From Arsenicibacter rosenii (GTDB lineage Bacteria > Bacteroidota > Bacteroidia > Cytophagales > Spirosomataceae), in assembly GCF_001870735.1 (NCBI RefSeq), contig NZ_MORL01000018.1:49576-113575 (forward strand): a stretch of DNA of 64,000 nucleotides, read 5' to 3'. Below the pieces are notes generated by a model, which saw only the letters and a program-made list of their open reading frames with translations, had not been told where the DNA came from and searched no databases. The translations under genes and the position numbers were made by a program. Shown here piece by piece: positions 24,333 to 33,529 of the stretch. Each line of letters opens with the position of its first letter. The first letter of the stretch is position 1.

Positions 24333-27227
24333 ATGCGAAAACTTACCTTGTCCCTCTCGTTACTGACGTGTCTGGTTGTAACACAGGGCGCATTCTCACA
24401 AACTAAGCTTGTTGAAAAAATAACCCGCAAAGGCAATGAGCTGGTCATCCCGTACGAAAAGTACGTTTTGCCAAATGGCCTTACCGTTATTGTACATGAA
24501 GATCACTCCGATCCGGTTGTTCACGTTGACGTAACCTATCACGTCGGTTCGGCTCGTGAAGAAATCGGTAAATCAGGATTTGCTCACTTTTTTGAGCACA
24601 TGATGTTCCAGGGCTCCGACCACGTTGCCGACGATGAGCACTTTAAGCTCATTACCGAAGCCGGTGGGACGCTCAACGGCTCAACCAACCGCGACCGGAC
24701 CAACTATTACGAAACACTGCCAAGCAATCAGCTGGAACGGGCGTTGTGGCTTGAAGCCGACCGGATGGGTTTTCTGCTCGACGCCGTCACCCAGAAGAAA
24801 TTTGAAATTCAGCGCGCTACCGTTAAAAACGAACGGGGGCAGAACTACGACAACCGTCCGTATGGTCTGGCGGGCGAAACAACCGCAAAAAATCTGTATC
24901 CATATGGCCATCCCTACTCATGGCTGACGATCGGTTATGTGGAAGACCTCAACCGCGTTAACGTAAACGACCTGAAAAACTTCTTCCTCCGCTGGTACGG
25001 ACCTAACAACGCAGTCCTGACCGTTGGCGGTGACGTTTCGACGAAAGATGTGATTAAGCTGGCCGAGAAATACTTCGGCCCGATTCCGAAAGGTCCGGGC
25101 GTAACCAAAACGACCGTTCCGGCCGTTGTGCTCGATAAAAACCGGTATGTTTCGTACGAAGACAACATCCGGTTCCCGATGCTACGTGTGACCTATCCGT
25201 CGGTTCCGACCTATCACAAAGATGAAGTAGCCCTTGACGCTCTCGCCGAAATTCTGGGCGGCGGCCGGAACTCACTGCTGTACAAGAACTTTGTAAAAAC
25301 GCAGAAAGCGGCTCAATCAAACGCCAGCCACCCGACAACTGAGCTGGCCGGTGAGTTTACATTCACTGTACTGCCTTTCCCGACGATGCGTCTGGACAGC
25401 GCCGAGATGCTGCTGCAACGCACACTGGCAGAGTTTGAGCGCCGCGGGGTCACCGACGACGACATTACACAGTTTAAAGCCACCCGCGAAACCCGCCTGA
25501 TCGAAGGCCTGGCCAGTGTTTCCGGCAAAGTATCGCAGCTGGCCGCCTATCAGACGTTTGCGCCGACGGCCAACTACCTGCCTCAGGAACTGAAAACCAT
25601 CCAGGCATTGACTAAGGAAGACGTGATGCGGGTGTATAACCAGTACATTAAAGGCAAAAATGCGGTTGTTCTGACGGTTTATCCGAACGGAAAGAAAGAC
25701 ATCGTCACCCATGCCGATAACTATACGGTATCATCGGCTGGTTATAAAGCACCGAATTACGGCTATGACGGACTGACGTACAAAAAACCGACCGATGCGT
25801 TTGACCGGAGCAAAAAACCGGCTTCCGGCCCGAATCCGGCCACGCAGGTGCCACCGTTCTGGACAGGCAGTCTGGCCAACGGCATCAAGATGATTGGGGT
25901 ACGCAACAACGAGATCCCGACGGTAACGCTGCTTTTCTCCATTAAAGGCGGTCATTTATTATCAGCTACCGATATGTCGAAAGCGGGTGTTGCTCAGCTG
26001 ACTGCTTCTATGATGAACGAGGCTACCCAAAACTTCAGCGCCGAAGATATCAGCAACAAACTGGAAAAACTGGGCAGCAGCATTTCGATCGGTGCCAGCA
26101 CCGACGAAATCAGCGTTTCGGTCGAATCACTGACGAAAAACCTGGATGCAACTCTGGCGATTCTCGAAGAAAAGCTGTTCCGTCCGAAGTTTGCGCCGGA
26201 AGACTTTGCGCGCCTGAAGAAGCAGTTGCTCGAAAACATCGAAAACCAGAGCACACAGCCGGTCGTGATTGCCAACCGCGCCTACAACCGCCTGTTGTTT
26301 GGCGCCGATCATATCCGTGCTATTCCGGTAAGTGGTACATCTGAGAGCGTGAAGAGCATTACCCTCGATGACGTAAAAGCATTCTATGCGAAAAATTTCT
26401 CGCCATCAGTAACGAACCTGGTTGTTGTCGGTGACGTGGACAAGGCAGACATTACGCCAAAACTGAACTTCCTGACCAAATGGGAGGCAAAACCAGTGGC
26501 AATTCCAACCGTACCCGCCGCAAAAGCAGCCGACAAAACCCGGATCTTCCTGATTGACAAAGGTAAAGCAGCGCAATCTGAAATCCGGATCGGTTACGTC
26601 ACCGATATGCCGTACGACGCCACCGGTGACTATTACCGCGCCGGCCTGGCTAATTATATCCTGGGCGGAGCTTTTAACAGCCGGATCAACATGAACCTGC
26701 GCGAAGACAAAGGCTTTACGTATGGCGCGCGTTCGGGTTTTGCCGGCAGCCGCCTGCCAGCGGTCTTCACAGCTTCGGCCGGTGTCAAAGCCGCCGCAAC
26801 CGACAGCTCCGTGGTTGAATTCATGAAGGAAATTACCAACTACGCGAAAGACGGCATCACGGCCGAAGAACTGGCCTTTACGAAGAGTTCAATTGGTCAG
26901 CGGGATGCACTGCGATATGAGACCTCGCTCCAGAAAGCCATCTTCCTGAGCCAGATCATCGACTATAACCTGCCGTCGGATTTTGTGCAGAAACAAAGCG
27001 ATATCCTCAAGAACATTACGCCGGAAGAAATCAAGGCCATTGCCCGGAAGCGTCTGCCAGTCAACAACATGGTGATTACGGTAGTCGGCGACAAAGCCCT
27101 GATCAAACCAGGTTTATCACGCCTTGGCTACGAGATTGTCGAATTGGATAAAGAAGGCAAACCACTAGCCACCGCGTCAACAGAAAATGCCTCGGCACCG
27201 GCTCAGGCTGGTTCATCGAAGAATTAA
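24333..27227 (+). CDS. M16 (pitrilysin-type) zinc metalloprotease, full-length two-half form
   Basis: 964 residues with signal peptide MRKLTLSLSLLTCLVVTQGA (cut near FSQ), so periplasmic. The inverted zinc motif is H85-F-F-E88-H89 in FAHFFEHMMFQG, with the third ligand glutamate in the TVKNERGQNYDNRPYG stretch near 165. The second M16 half (about 500-930) lacks an HxxEH motif and contains the RxxxY-like region MNLREDKGFTYGARS, as in the inactive substrate-binding half. Known: such proteases degrade peptides inside a closed chamber formed by both halves. Here both halves are on one chain; in many bacteria they are two genes. Terminator follows. Confidence 0.92.
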   Translation: MRKLTLSLSLLTCLVVTQGAFSQTKLVEKITRKGNELVIPYEKYVLPNGLTVIVHEDHSDPVVHVDVTYHVGSAREEIGKSGFAHFFEHMMFQGSDHVADDEHFKLITEAGGTLNGSTNRDRTNYYETLPSNQLERALWLEADRMGFLLDAVTQKKFEIQRATVKNERGQNYDNRPYGLAGETTAKNLYPYGHPYSWLTIGYVEDLNRVNVNDLKNFFLRWYGPNNAVLTVGGDVSTKDVIKLAEKYFGPIPKGPGVTKTTVPAVVLDKNRYVSYEDNIRFPMLRVTYPSVPTYHKDEVALDALAEILGGGRNSLLYKNFVKTQKAAQSNASHPTTELAGEFTFTVLPFPTMRLDSAEMLLQRTLAEFERRGVTDDDITQFKATRETRLIEGLASVSGKVSQLAAYQTFAPTANYLPQELKTIQALTKEDVMRVYNQYIKGKNAVVLTVYPNGKKDIVTHADNYTVSSAGYKAPNYGYDGLTYKKPTDAFDRSKKPASGPNPATQVPPFWTGSLANGIKMIGVRNNEIPTVTLLFSIKGGHLLSATDMSKAGVAQLTASMMNEATQNFSAEDISNKLEKLGSSISIGASTDEISVSVESLTKNLDATLAILEEKLFRPKFAPEDFARLKKQLLENIENQSTQPVVIANRAYNRLLFGADHIRAIPVSGTSESVKSITLDDVKAFYAKNFSPSVTNLVVVGDVDKADITPKLNFLTKWEAKPVAIPTVPAAKAADKTRIFLIDKGKAAQSEIRIGYVTDMPYDATGDYYRAGLANYILGGAFNSRINMNLREDKGFTYGARSGFAGSRLPAVFTASAGVKAAATDSSVVEFMKEITNYAKDGITAEELAFTKSSIGQRDALRYETSLQKAIFLSQIIDYNLPSDFVQKQSDILKNITPEEIKAIARKRLPVNNMVITVVGDKALIKPGLSRLGYEIVELDKEGKPLATASTENASAPAQAGSSKN

Positions 27228-27242
27228 GTAACCGCAGCGTTC

Positions 27243-27272
27243 AACTCCCCGGGGGTAAACCCTCGGGGAGTT
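27243..27272. terminator. Terminator between M16 protease and nudK
   Basis: Stem AACTCCCCG (27243-27251) with CGGGGAGTT (27264-27272), further strengthened by inner GGG/CCC pairs; between convergent stop codons. Confidence 0.65.
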
Positions 27273-27276
27273 CGAA

Positions 27277-27858
27277 TTAATTCAGCGGTAGTACTCCTTT
27301 CAGTTGCAGGTGCTGAATTAACAACAGGGTTTTGCCATCCATAATCTCACCGCTATTGGCCATCCGGACTGCTTCCTGAAACGGTAGTTCAAGCACATCA
27401 ATCTCTTCTTCTTCGACCCCGCCCCCATCGGCAATCCGGCTGTCGCTGCTATATTCGGCGACATAGAAAAACAACTTTTCGGTAACCGAGCCAGGGCTCA
27501 TATAGGCTTCAAACGCTTTCGTTACGGCGTGCAGGCGATACCCCGTTTCCTCTTCTACCTCCCGGCGAATCGCCACATCCGGCTGATCATTGTCGAGTAA
27601 ACCGGCGCAGGCTTCAATCAGCATGCCGCTGGCATTTCCGTTGACATAGGTCGGCAAACGAAACTGACGGGTCAGAATAACGGTTTCCTGCTCACGGTTG
27701 TACAGCAGAATTGTTGCGCCGTTGCCCCGATCATAGGCCTCCCGCGACTGGGTTTCCCAGTTTCCGTTTTTACGCTGGTAGTCAAACGTGATTTTTTTCA
27801 GTACATACCAATTATCCGACAGCACTTTTTCTTCCGATATGCGAATGCGTTTGTTCAT
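27277..27858 (-). CDS. nudK: GDP-mannose pyrophosphatase NudK (NUDIX hydrolase)
   Basis: 193 residues from ATG 27858, matching the 191-residue E. coli NudK. The upstream frame extension (to 27924) covers the regulator promoter and was dropped. Highly conserved blocks are YDRGNGATILLYN near 45-57, VNGNASGMLIEACAGLLDND near 76-95, Nudix box with REVEEETGY near 102-110, and AYMSPGSVTEKL. Known: hydrolyses GDP-mannose to mannose-1-phosphate and GMP. Divergent from a DeoR-type regulator with only 54 bp between the starts, so control by that regulator is likely. Confidence 0.93.
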   Translation of the reverse strand: MNKRIRISEEKVLSDNWYVLKKITFDYQRKNGNWETQSREAYDRGNGATILLYNREQETVILTRQFRLPTYVNGNASGMLIEACAGLLDNDQPDVAIRREVEEETGYRLHAVTKAFEAYMSPGSVTEKLFFYVAEYSSDSRIADGGGVEEEEIDVLELPFQEAVRMANSGEIMDGKTLLLIQHLQLKGVLPLN

Positions 27859-27912
27859 CTTGTTCGTATTTGATCGATTTTGATTATTTTTGAGCAAATA
27901 AAAGGAGACTTC

Positions 27913-28686
27913 ATGAATTTTCAAATGCGCAAGCAGTTAATTCTGCAAACACTTGAGCAAAAGGACAGTGCCGGGGTAAGCGAACTGGCTGAATTGCTAC
28001 ATACATCAGCCATTACAGTGCGGCGGGATTTAGCATTACTGGCCGAAAAGGGATTACTGGTACGGACACATGGCGGCGCCGTAAGGCCCGGTTTCGCGAA
28101 AGATCCGGTTTCATTTATCAACAAAGCGGCTGTGAATCAGGAGCAGAAAGAGTATATCTGCCACCTTGCGGTTAAGGAAATTAAGGAGGGGGATACCATC
28201 TTTCTGGATTGTGGCAGCACAACTTTTCTCATGTGCCCGCTGATCCGGCATTTATCGATCCGCGTGGTTACCAACTCATTGCCGGTGGTTAATGCCCTAC
28301 TTGGTTCTGCTGTAACGGTCAATATGGTGGGCGGAGAAATTGACCATAAACGGCAGGCTGCTCACGGATTGATGGCGGCAGAGCATGTCTATCGCTACAA
28401 AGCCGACCTGGCCTTTCTGGGTGTCGACGGTATTTCTGTTGCAAATGGGCTTAGTGCCAACAGCGAGACTGAAGCCGAAATGACTCTGGCGATGGCAGCC
28501 AATGCCCGACGGGCTATTCTCCTGTGTGATTCCAGTAAGCTGGAGAAGGATAAGTATTTTCAGTTTGCTGCTCTATCGCCGTTTCACGCCATCATAACTG
28601 ACAAAAAAATTACGCCTGCTCTGCTGGCAATGTACCGGCAGGCAGGCGTCAATATCGTCAACGGGGAATCCTCTATCGTCCTCTGA
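27913..28686 (+). CDS. DeoR/GlpR-family transcriptional regulator
   Basis: 257 residues from ATG 27913, which has a strong ribosome binding site (AAAGGAGA, 27901-27908), unusual in this window. Winged HTH at about 8-60 (VSELAELLHTSAITVRRDLA, wing GLLVRTHGGAV) and the DeoRC sensor domain at about 75-235 (FLDCGSTTFLMCPLI, MVGGEIDHKR, NSETEAEMTLAMA). It is divergent from nudK and 54 bp away, so an effector related to mannose or another sugar phosphate is a fair guess. Its 3' end overlaps the convergent anti-sigma-like gene by 14 bp. Confidence 0.92.
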   Translation: MNFQMRKQLILQTLEQKDSAGVSELAELLHTSAITVRRDLALLAEKGLLVRTHGGAVRPGFAKDPVSFINKAAVNQEQKEYICHLAVKEIKEGDTIFLDCGSTTFLMCPLIRHLSIRVVTNSLPVVNALLGSAVTVNMVGGEIDHKRQAAHGLMAAEHVYRYKADLAFLGVDGISVANGLSANSETEAEMTLAMAANARRAILLCDSSKLEKDKYFQFAALSPFHAIITDKKITPALLAMYRQAGVNIVNGESSIVL

Positions 28687-29164
28687 TTTCTTTCGTTTCC
28701 GCTTTCAGGCGTTCTACTTCCTGTTCCAGGCTGTTTGATTTAAAGTAATAATACAGGAAACAGGCCAGAAAGATCTTACCAAGGATAAAAACGGCAATGA
28801 ATGCAGGCCGCCAGTATTTGTGCACCCGCAAATGCGTGTCATTTACTTCAACTTCGAGGTATTCCGGTTTAGGGGGTTCTTTACTTTTGGCTCCTGCATC
28901 CGAAAAAGGGTCGGCATAGGGCTGATGCTTCTGAATTTCACTTTTGCCGATCCGGGCCTGAATCTTTGTCCAGGTCTGGGCTGGTGGCGGGACCGCACTT
29001 TCTAAACAGAGTAATTCAATCTCTTCTTCCAGACTCAGCAACGATGCCTTAACTTCCGGATACGCAAACGCCATTTCCTGTACTTCCTGTTCTTCTTCTT
29101 CCGAAATCACGCCAAGTAAATAGGCTTCAAGAACGCCACTAGTTATATACTCCCGGGTATTCAC
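28673..29164 (-). CDS. Anti-sigma-factor-like single-TM protein
   Basis: 163 residues. The N-terminal helical segment YITSGVLEAYLLGVISEEEE (about 6-25) has the LExYxLGxLxxxE pattern of the zinc-free anti-sigma domain of RskA type. A long cytoplasmic region follows, one membrane segment near 122-143 (FIAVFILGKIFLACFLYYYF), and a short coiled-coil tail outside. No zinc-binding HxxxCxxC motif is present. It follows the sigma-like gene by 14 bp and was probably its partner. Its role in regulation is inferred from the pair. Confidence 0.75.
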   Translation of the reverse strand: MNTREYITSGVLEAYLLGVISEEEEQEVQEMAFAYPEVKASLLSLEEEIELLCLESAVPPPAQTWTKIQARIGKSEIQKHQPYADPFSDAGAKSKEPPKPEYLEVEVNDTHLRVHKYWRPAFIAVFILGKIFLACFLYYYFKSNSLEQEVERLKAETKEIRGR

Positions 29165-29178
29165 GTTGTTAAGATAAG

Positions 29179-29631
29179 TTACAGTTTACGAAAAGATTTT
29201 ACATACTCACGAATAGCCTTCAGCACATCAGCCTTTGTCAGGCCATATTGTTGTGCAATGGTATCCGGTGATAATCCCTGCTTATATGATAAATTAAACA
29301 ATAACTCAGGCGTCACAGTATCCGTATCCATACTGGTTTCCACTGCTTCAGCCAATGTTTCTTCCTGTACTTTTTTTGCCATCAATGCTTTTTGCCGTGT
29401 TACCTTAATAACGCAGGCAAGTCCGCTACCCGTTTGCGCGTAACAGTGCTTTAACTCGGGAGACGAAAAAACATCAACCAAAACCTGTTGTGCAACAGTT
29501 TCTTGCGGAACAATCTGCAGAATCATTCCGTAAGCCATTGCTCCGAAACGATTATATAATGCCAAATAATCAACAGACCCGGCAGTAGTTTGCGCCGTTA
29601 TATAACCTGTTGACTGCTTCAGTTCATTCAT
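29179..29631 (-). CDS. Highly reduced ECF-sigma-like protein
   Basis: 150 residues. A region like sigma region 2.1-2.2 remains (YLALYNRFGAMAYGMILQIV, then QVLVDVF, about 23-55) and a region-4-like HTH at the end (LLFNLSYKQGLSPDTIAQQY and LTKADVLKAIREYVKS, about 108-147). The region 2.3-2.4 promoter-melting and -10-recognition helix with conserved aromatic residues and DxxQxxF motif is weak or absent; normal ECF factors run to about 170-200 residues. With the anti-sigma-like gene 14 bp downstream, this is either a divergent ECF factor or one turned into another use. Confidence 0.65.
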   Translation of the reverse strand: MNELKQSTGYITAQTTAGSVDYLALYNRFGAMAYGMILQIVPQETVAQQVLVDVFSSPELKHCYAQTGSGLACVIKVTRQKALMAKKVQEETLAEAVETSMDTDTVTPELLFNLSYKQGLSPDTIAQQYGLTKADVLKAIREYVKSFRKL

Positions 29632-29830
29632 ACTCCTGCTCTTTATCGTACTGCGTACCTATTGACCTCCTTAACACCGGAAACCTGTACACAAATATCT
29701 CATCGTCAAACGGATAAAGTATACACATCAAGGATCACAGCAAGCTGTTTTCATCCTTGAGACAGTCTCCAATAGCGTTCAAATATACTATTCTTTGTAT
29801 GCTTTTCAGCTAATAATACAGAGTTTTGGC

Positions 29831-29869
29831 GCTGTACTTATAACTTTTTTAAGTACAGCCGTATTTTTG
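29831..29869 (+). promoter_or_regulatory. Inverted repeat and -7 box upstream of the bestrophin gene
   Basis: Perfect 10-bp arms GCTGTACTTA (29831-29840) and TAAGTACAGC (29850-29859), followed 2 bp later by an exact TAnnTTTG box, TATTTTTG (29862-29869), 24 bp before the ATG at 29894. The repeat abuts the promoter, fitting a regulator site. Confidence 0.5.
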
Positions 29870-29893
29870 GGCTTTAAACGCTAACCAAGGCTG

Positions 29894-30787
29894 ATGGTAA
29901 ACTACGATTCTAAAGAATGGCTTCGCTTCCTGATCAACTTTCCGAAGGCCGATACCGTTCGTAAACTTACGCCCTACATGATCATTATGGGCTTATATTC
30001 ACTGGGTATTTCGTACCTGATTATCGGTGTCTGGCAGCTAAAAGATACATCTGATTTACGAAACATCTCGCTGATGCACTCCTTGCTTGGCTTTGTTATT
30101 TCAATGCTACTCGTGTTCCGCACAAATACCGCCTACGACCGATGGTGGGAAGGGCGTCGCCTGTGGGGCGCACTGGTTAACAATAGCCGGAATCTGGCGC
30201 TGAAAATCAACACACTAGTACCGGAAGAACATGTCAATGAACGGAATTTCTATCGTTTTATGATTCCTAATTTCGCGTATGCGCTGAAGAATCATTTACG
30301 AGGTAACTTTCTGGAGACTGAATTTACAGAGACCGGATTATTTAAACTATATGATCTTCGTCAGCATGACCATATTCCCAACCAGATTGCAGGCGCTATC
30401 TTTAACCAGACTGTCGATCTCCAGCGACGGGGTATTCTGCTACCCGAGCATTTGATTTTCCTGAATCCGGAGCTACAAAGCCTTATGGATGTCTGCGGCG
30501 CCTGCGAACGTATCCGCAAAACGCCTATCCCCTACTCCTACAGTGCATTCCTGAAGAAATTCATCATTATTTACTGCATTACGCTTCCGCTCGGCTACGT
30601 CTTCAGCCTGCATTATCTGGTTATTCCGTTTGTCATTTTCATCTTCTACGTACTGGCCAGTCTTGAGGTAATCGCCGAAGAAATTGAAGACCCCTTTGGC
30701 ACAGACTCCAATGACTTACCACTCGATGACATTAGTGCCGGTATTCAGGCAACGGTTGGTCAGGCCTTTCCGGAAGCACGGCAATAA
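29894..30787 (+). CDS. Bestrophin-family anion channel
   Basis: 297 residues. The bestrophin fold is seen through the N-terminal membrane helices (about 24-45 and 57-76), the FRTNTAYDRWWEGRRLWGALVN motif (split at about 76-97), the helical cytoplasmic region, two more hydrophobic segments (about 220-255), and the acidic end IAEEIEDPFGTDSNDLPLD. Known: bacterial homologues form pentameric channels; some conduct cations, others anions. The acidic cluster corresponds to the calcium-sensing belt in eukaryotic members; its role here is not known. A terminator follows. Confidence 0.9.
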   Translation: MVNYDSKEWLRFLINFPKADTVRKLTPYMIIMGLYSLGISYLIIGVWQLKDTSDLRNISLMHSLLGFVISMLLVFRTNTAYDRWWEGRRLWGALVNNSRNLALKINTLVPEEHVNERNFYRFMIPNFAYALKNHLRGNFLETEFTETGLFKLYDLRQHDHIPNQIAGAIFNQTVDLQRRGILLPEHLIFLNPELQSLMDVCGACERIRKTPIPYSYSAFLKKFIIIYCITLPLGYVFSLHYLVIPFVIFIFYVLASLEVIAEEIEDPFGTDSNDLPLDDISAGIQATVGQAFPEARQ

Positions 30788-30788
30788 A

Positions 30789-30827
30789 AAATCCGTGGCC
30801 ACGCAATCACTGCACAGCCACGGATTT
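30789..30827. terminator. Terminator after the bestrophin gene
   Basis: Perfect 11-bp stem (30789-30799 with 30817-30827), 17-nt loop, between the convergent stop codons of the bestrophin and M1 peptidase genes. Confidence 0.65.
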
Positions 30828-30843
30828 AGTACATTCTCAGCCA

Positions 30844-33441
30844 TCAATACAGCAGGCGCGACGACCGGAATACACCGTCGGCCGCCTGCAACAGCTTGGC
30901 TTTCAGCCTTGGATTATACTGAGGTCGTTTCAGCAGGAAGGTCTTAACGATACCGGCTACCTCCGGCGTCTGATAGCTGCCCAGGGTCGCCCGGAGCCAG
31001 GATTCAGGAAAGAAAATATCACCCGTCCGCTGAATTTCTTCCAGCAGGTCAAGGCTGGGCTCAACATACTTAACCGATGTAGCCGCCCGCAACGGATGGT
31101 GCAGATAGCCCAGTGCTCCGGTTACCCAGGCCTCCCGTTCACGATTGGCGGGGTCTTTCAGCGACGCAAAAAAGGCATCCCGCTCTTCTACCTTCGCCGA
31201 CAAGGCGGGCATCATAAACTGCAGCCGCTTCCGGCGATCTGTATTCTGTATCCGGCTCAGTTGTCGGGCCAGAATACCTTCGGCCGGGTAATCCCGGACA
31301 GCCAGCGCAAGCGCCAGACTGGTGTAGTCATCTTCGGTCAATTTAACCCCGTTTGGCGCTTTCTGGTCTTGCCAGATTGCATACAGCCGGTTTTTGGCTT
31401 CGGTACCCGATGCAATGCTCTGATAACAACGGAATAACAGTTTCTTTTTATTGGCATCCGGCTGTTGCTGCATCGTATTCCAGATAACGGTTTCCAGCTC
31501 AGGGGCTAATACGGAACGGCCTTCGGGCTTCGTAAAACGCCAGAAAATATCCGACAGCTGATTGGTTAGCAGCCGCAGATTCAGCTCTTCTTTTTCAGTT
31601 GCCAGCAAACCGGTATACAGTTTCCCGATCTGCGCCGGACTTACCCATTTGCCGCTGAGCATATTTTCGTACAGGTTAATGTAGGCCGACGCCCGCATGA
31701 CCGGGTTGGTCAGTTTGCTCATGCCGGACAGCATCCGCGTGTCGACCGGAAACAGGCCATAGCCCTGCCCCGATGAATTGAACAAAACAAACAACGGCGT
31801 TGGCTTACCGGTTGCTTCAGCCAGTACCGACCCTGCCTGCTTCATATCCACTGTCAGTTCTTCTACATGGTCGGCATAGACGAGTGCCACTTCGAAAAAC
31901 TGCGGCCAGATACGGGCCGACCCATCTTCGCCCCGCTGGCTGACAGACAAGCGCGTAATTTTGCCATCGTCCGACAACAACTGATAACTAAACTGCGGCC
32001 GACCGGTCTCATTCACCCAGACGCGGTTCCACTTCTGCAAATCTACCGGCGTCCGGGCATCGAGTATCGCAATCAGGTCGGGCCAGGTTGCATTGCTGAA
32101 TGCGTACGTTTTAAGGTAGTCGCGCAGACCGTCCCGCAGGGCATCCTTGCCCATCAGCCGTTCCAGCTGCCGCATCATAATAGGGGCTTTGTGGTAAATA
32201 ATTCCACCATAGAGCGTACCGGCCTCCTGTAGATTGGCCAGCGGCTGCTCAATAGGATTGGCCCCTTTGGTACGGTCAACATCGTAGGCCGCCGGGAAGT
32301 GGGACAGTAAAAACTCAAGATCGTAATTGCCGCCCGGCATGCTGACCTGCGTGATTTTGTCGGCAATGAAATTGGCAAACACCTCTTTCATCCAAACATC
32401 GTTAAACCACTGCATCGTCACCAGATCCCCGAACCACATGTGGGCTGTTTCGTGGGCAATCAGTGTAGCACGCCCCAGCTTCTGATCGCGGGTAGCTCCG
32501 TTATCCAGAAACAGGCTCGACGACCGATACTGAATCGCGCCGACATGTTCCATCCCGCCGTACTGAAAATCAGGGATGGCCGCAAAATCGAACTTGTCAA
32601 ACGGGTATTTGATCTGGGTATAGTCTTCCAGAAACGTCAGCGCATCGGCATGGATATCAAACACCGGCCCCATGCTTAACCGGATTTTGGTAGTATCGGT
32701 CTCACGGTGGAAAAAACGCATCGGCCAGCCTTTCGGCTTTTGCTCTACAGCATTGAACTTGCCGGCCACAAACGAGAATAAATACGTACTGATCCGGGCC
32801 GTCGGCGCGAAGCGGTAGGTGGTTTTTCCGGGCACCGCCACCGAATCAAGCAAAGGCGCATTGGTCATGGCTTTCCATGACGGCGGAACGGTCATGGTCA
32901 GTTGAAACGTGGCCTTCAGGTTAGGCTGATCGAAGCACGGGAAAACTGTTCTGGCGCGGTCCGGCACCAGGAGGGTATAGAGGAAATCGTCGTTCCGGTT
33001 GAGAGACAGATTACCCGCCGTAAACTGAATCGCGATCTGGTTCTTACCGGCTTTCAACTGCGCCGGCGCAATAACGATGTGTTCTTTTTCAAAAACAACG
33101 GGAATCTCAACGTCGTTTACTGCCACCCGCTGAATAGCTGACCGCTGTTCCTTAAAGTCAATCTGAAGCGGGATATCCGTTTTTTTCCAGTCGAACGAAA
33201 TCGTTTCAGAAGCCGGAATGGGGCTTGTTCTGGCTTCGGGGATGGTAAACGTCAGTGCGTAGCCGAGGTCTGTGATGGTTTCTTTCCGGTGAGCAGCCAA
33301 TACGCTTGATACACCGGTTTCGAGTATAGGCCTCACAGGTTTAGGCGTTGGTTTTGGACGGGGTCTTGCCAGGGTCGGCAAGGTTGCCGGACTGGTTAAA
33401 AGCGCAAGAATCAGGCTAACAGAGAGCGCGCTGTTTTTCAT
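30844..33441 (-). CDS. M1-family aminopeptidase
   Basis: 865 residues with signal peptide (about 1-25), then an unusual Arg/Pro/Lys-rich stretch. The gluzincin set is complete: substrate-binding GGMEH near 300, zinc motif HETAHMWFG near 329, second glutamate in WMKEVFANFIAD near 352, and a catalytic tyrosine region downstream. The N-terminal saddle domain, catalytic domain and long helical C-terminal domain (about 540-865) fit the family length. Known: removes N-terminal residues from peptides. The signal peptide places it in the periplasm. It lies 88 bp downstream of a T9SS-type protein gene. Confidence 0.92.
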   Translation of the reverse strand: MKNSALSVSLILALLTSPATLPTLARPRPKPTPKPVRPILETGVSSVLAAHRKETITDLGYALTFTIPEARTSPIPASETISFDWKKTDIPLQIDFKEQRSAIQRVAVNDVEIPVVFEKEHIVIAPAQLKAGKNQIAIQFTAGNLSLNRNDDFLYTLLVPDRARTVFPCFDQPNLKATFQLTMTVPPSWKAMTNAPLLDSVAVPGKTTYRFAPTARISTYLFSFVAGKFNAVEQKPKGWPMRFFHRETDTTKIRLSMGPVFDIHADALTFLEDYTQIKYPFDKFDFAAIPDFQYGGMEHVGAIQYRSSSLFLDNGATRDQKLGRATLIAHETAHMWFGDLVTMQWFNDVWMKEVFANFIADKITQVSMPGGNYDLEFLLSHFPAAYDVDRTKGANPIEQPLANLQEAGTLYGGIIYHKAPIMMRQLERLMGKDALRDGLRDYLKTYAFSNATWPDLIAILDARTPVDLQKWNRVWVNETGRPQFSYQLLSDDGKITRLSVSQRGEDGSARIWPQFFEVALVYADHVEELTVDMKQAGSVLAEATGKPTPLFVLFNSSGQGYGLFPVDTRMLSGMSKLTNPVMRASAYINLYENMLSGKWVSPAQIGKLYTGLLATEKEELNLRLLTNQLSDIFWRFTKPEGRSVLAPELETVIWNTMQQQPDANKKKLLFRCYQSIASGTEAKNRLYAIWQDQKAPNGVKLTEDDYTSLALALAVRDYPAEGILARQLSRIQNTDRRKRLQFMMPALSAKVEERDAFFASLKDPANREREAWVTGALGYLHHPLRAATSVKYVEPSLDLLEEIQRTGDIFFPESWLRATLGSYQTPEVAGIVKTFLLKRPQYNPRLKAKLLQAADGVFRSSRLLY

Positions 33442-33529
33442 GAGGGTAAGCAGCTAATGCAGGTTGTTGACGGGCCATACGGCCAATCCGGGCAAATTAG
33501 CGAACAACCCTCTGTTTTGCAACCGTCTG

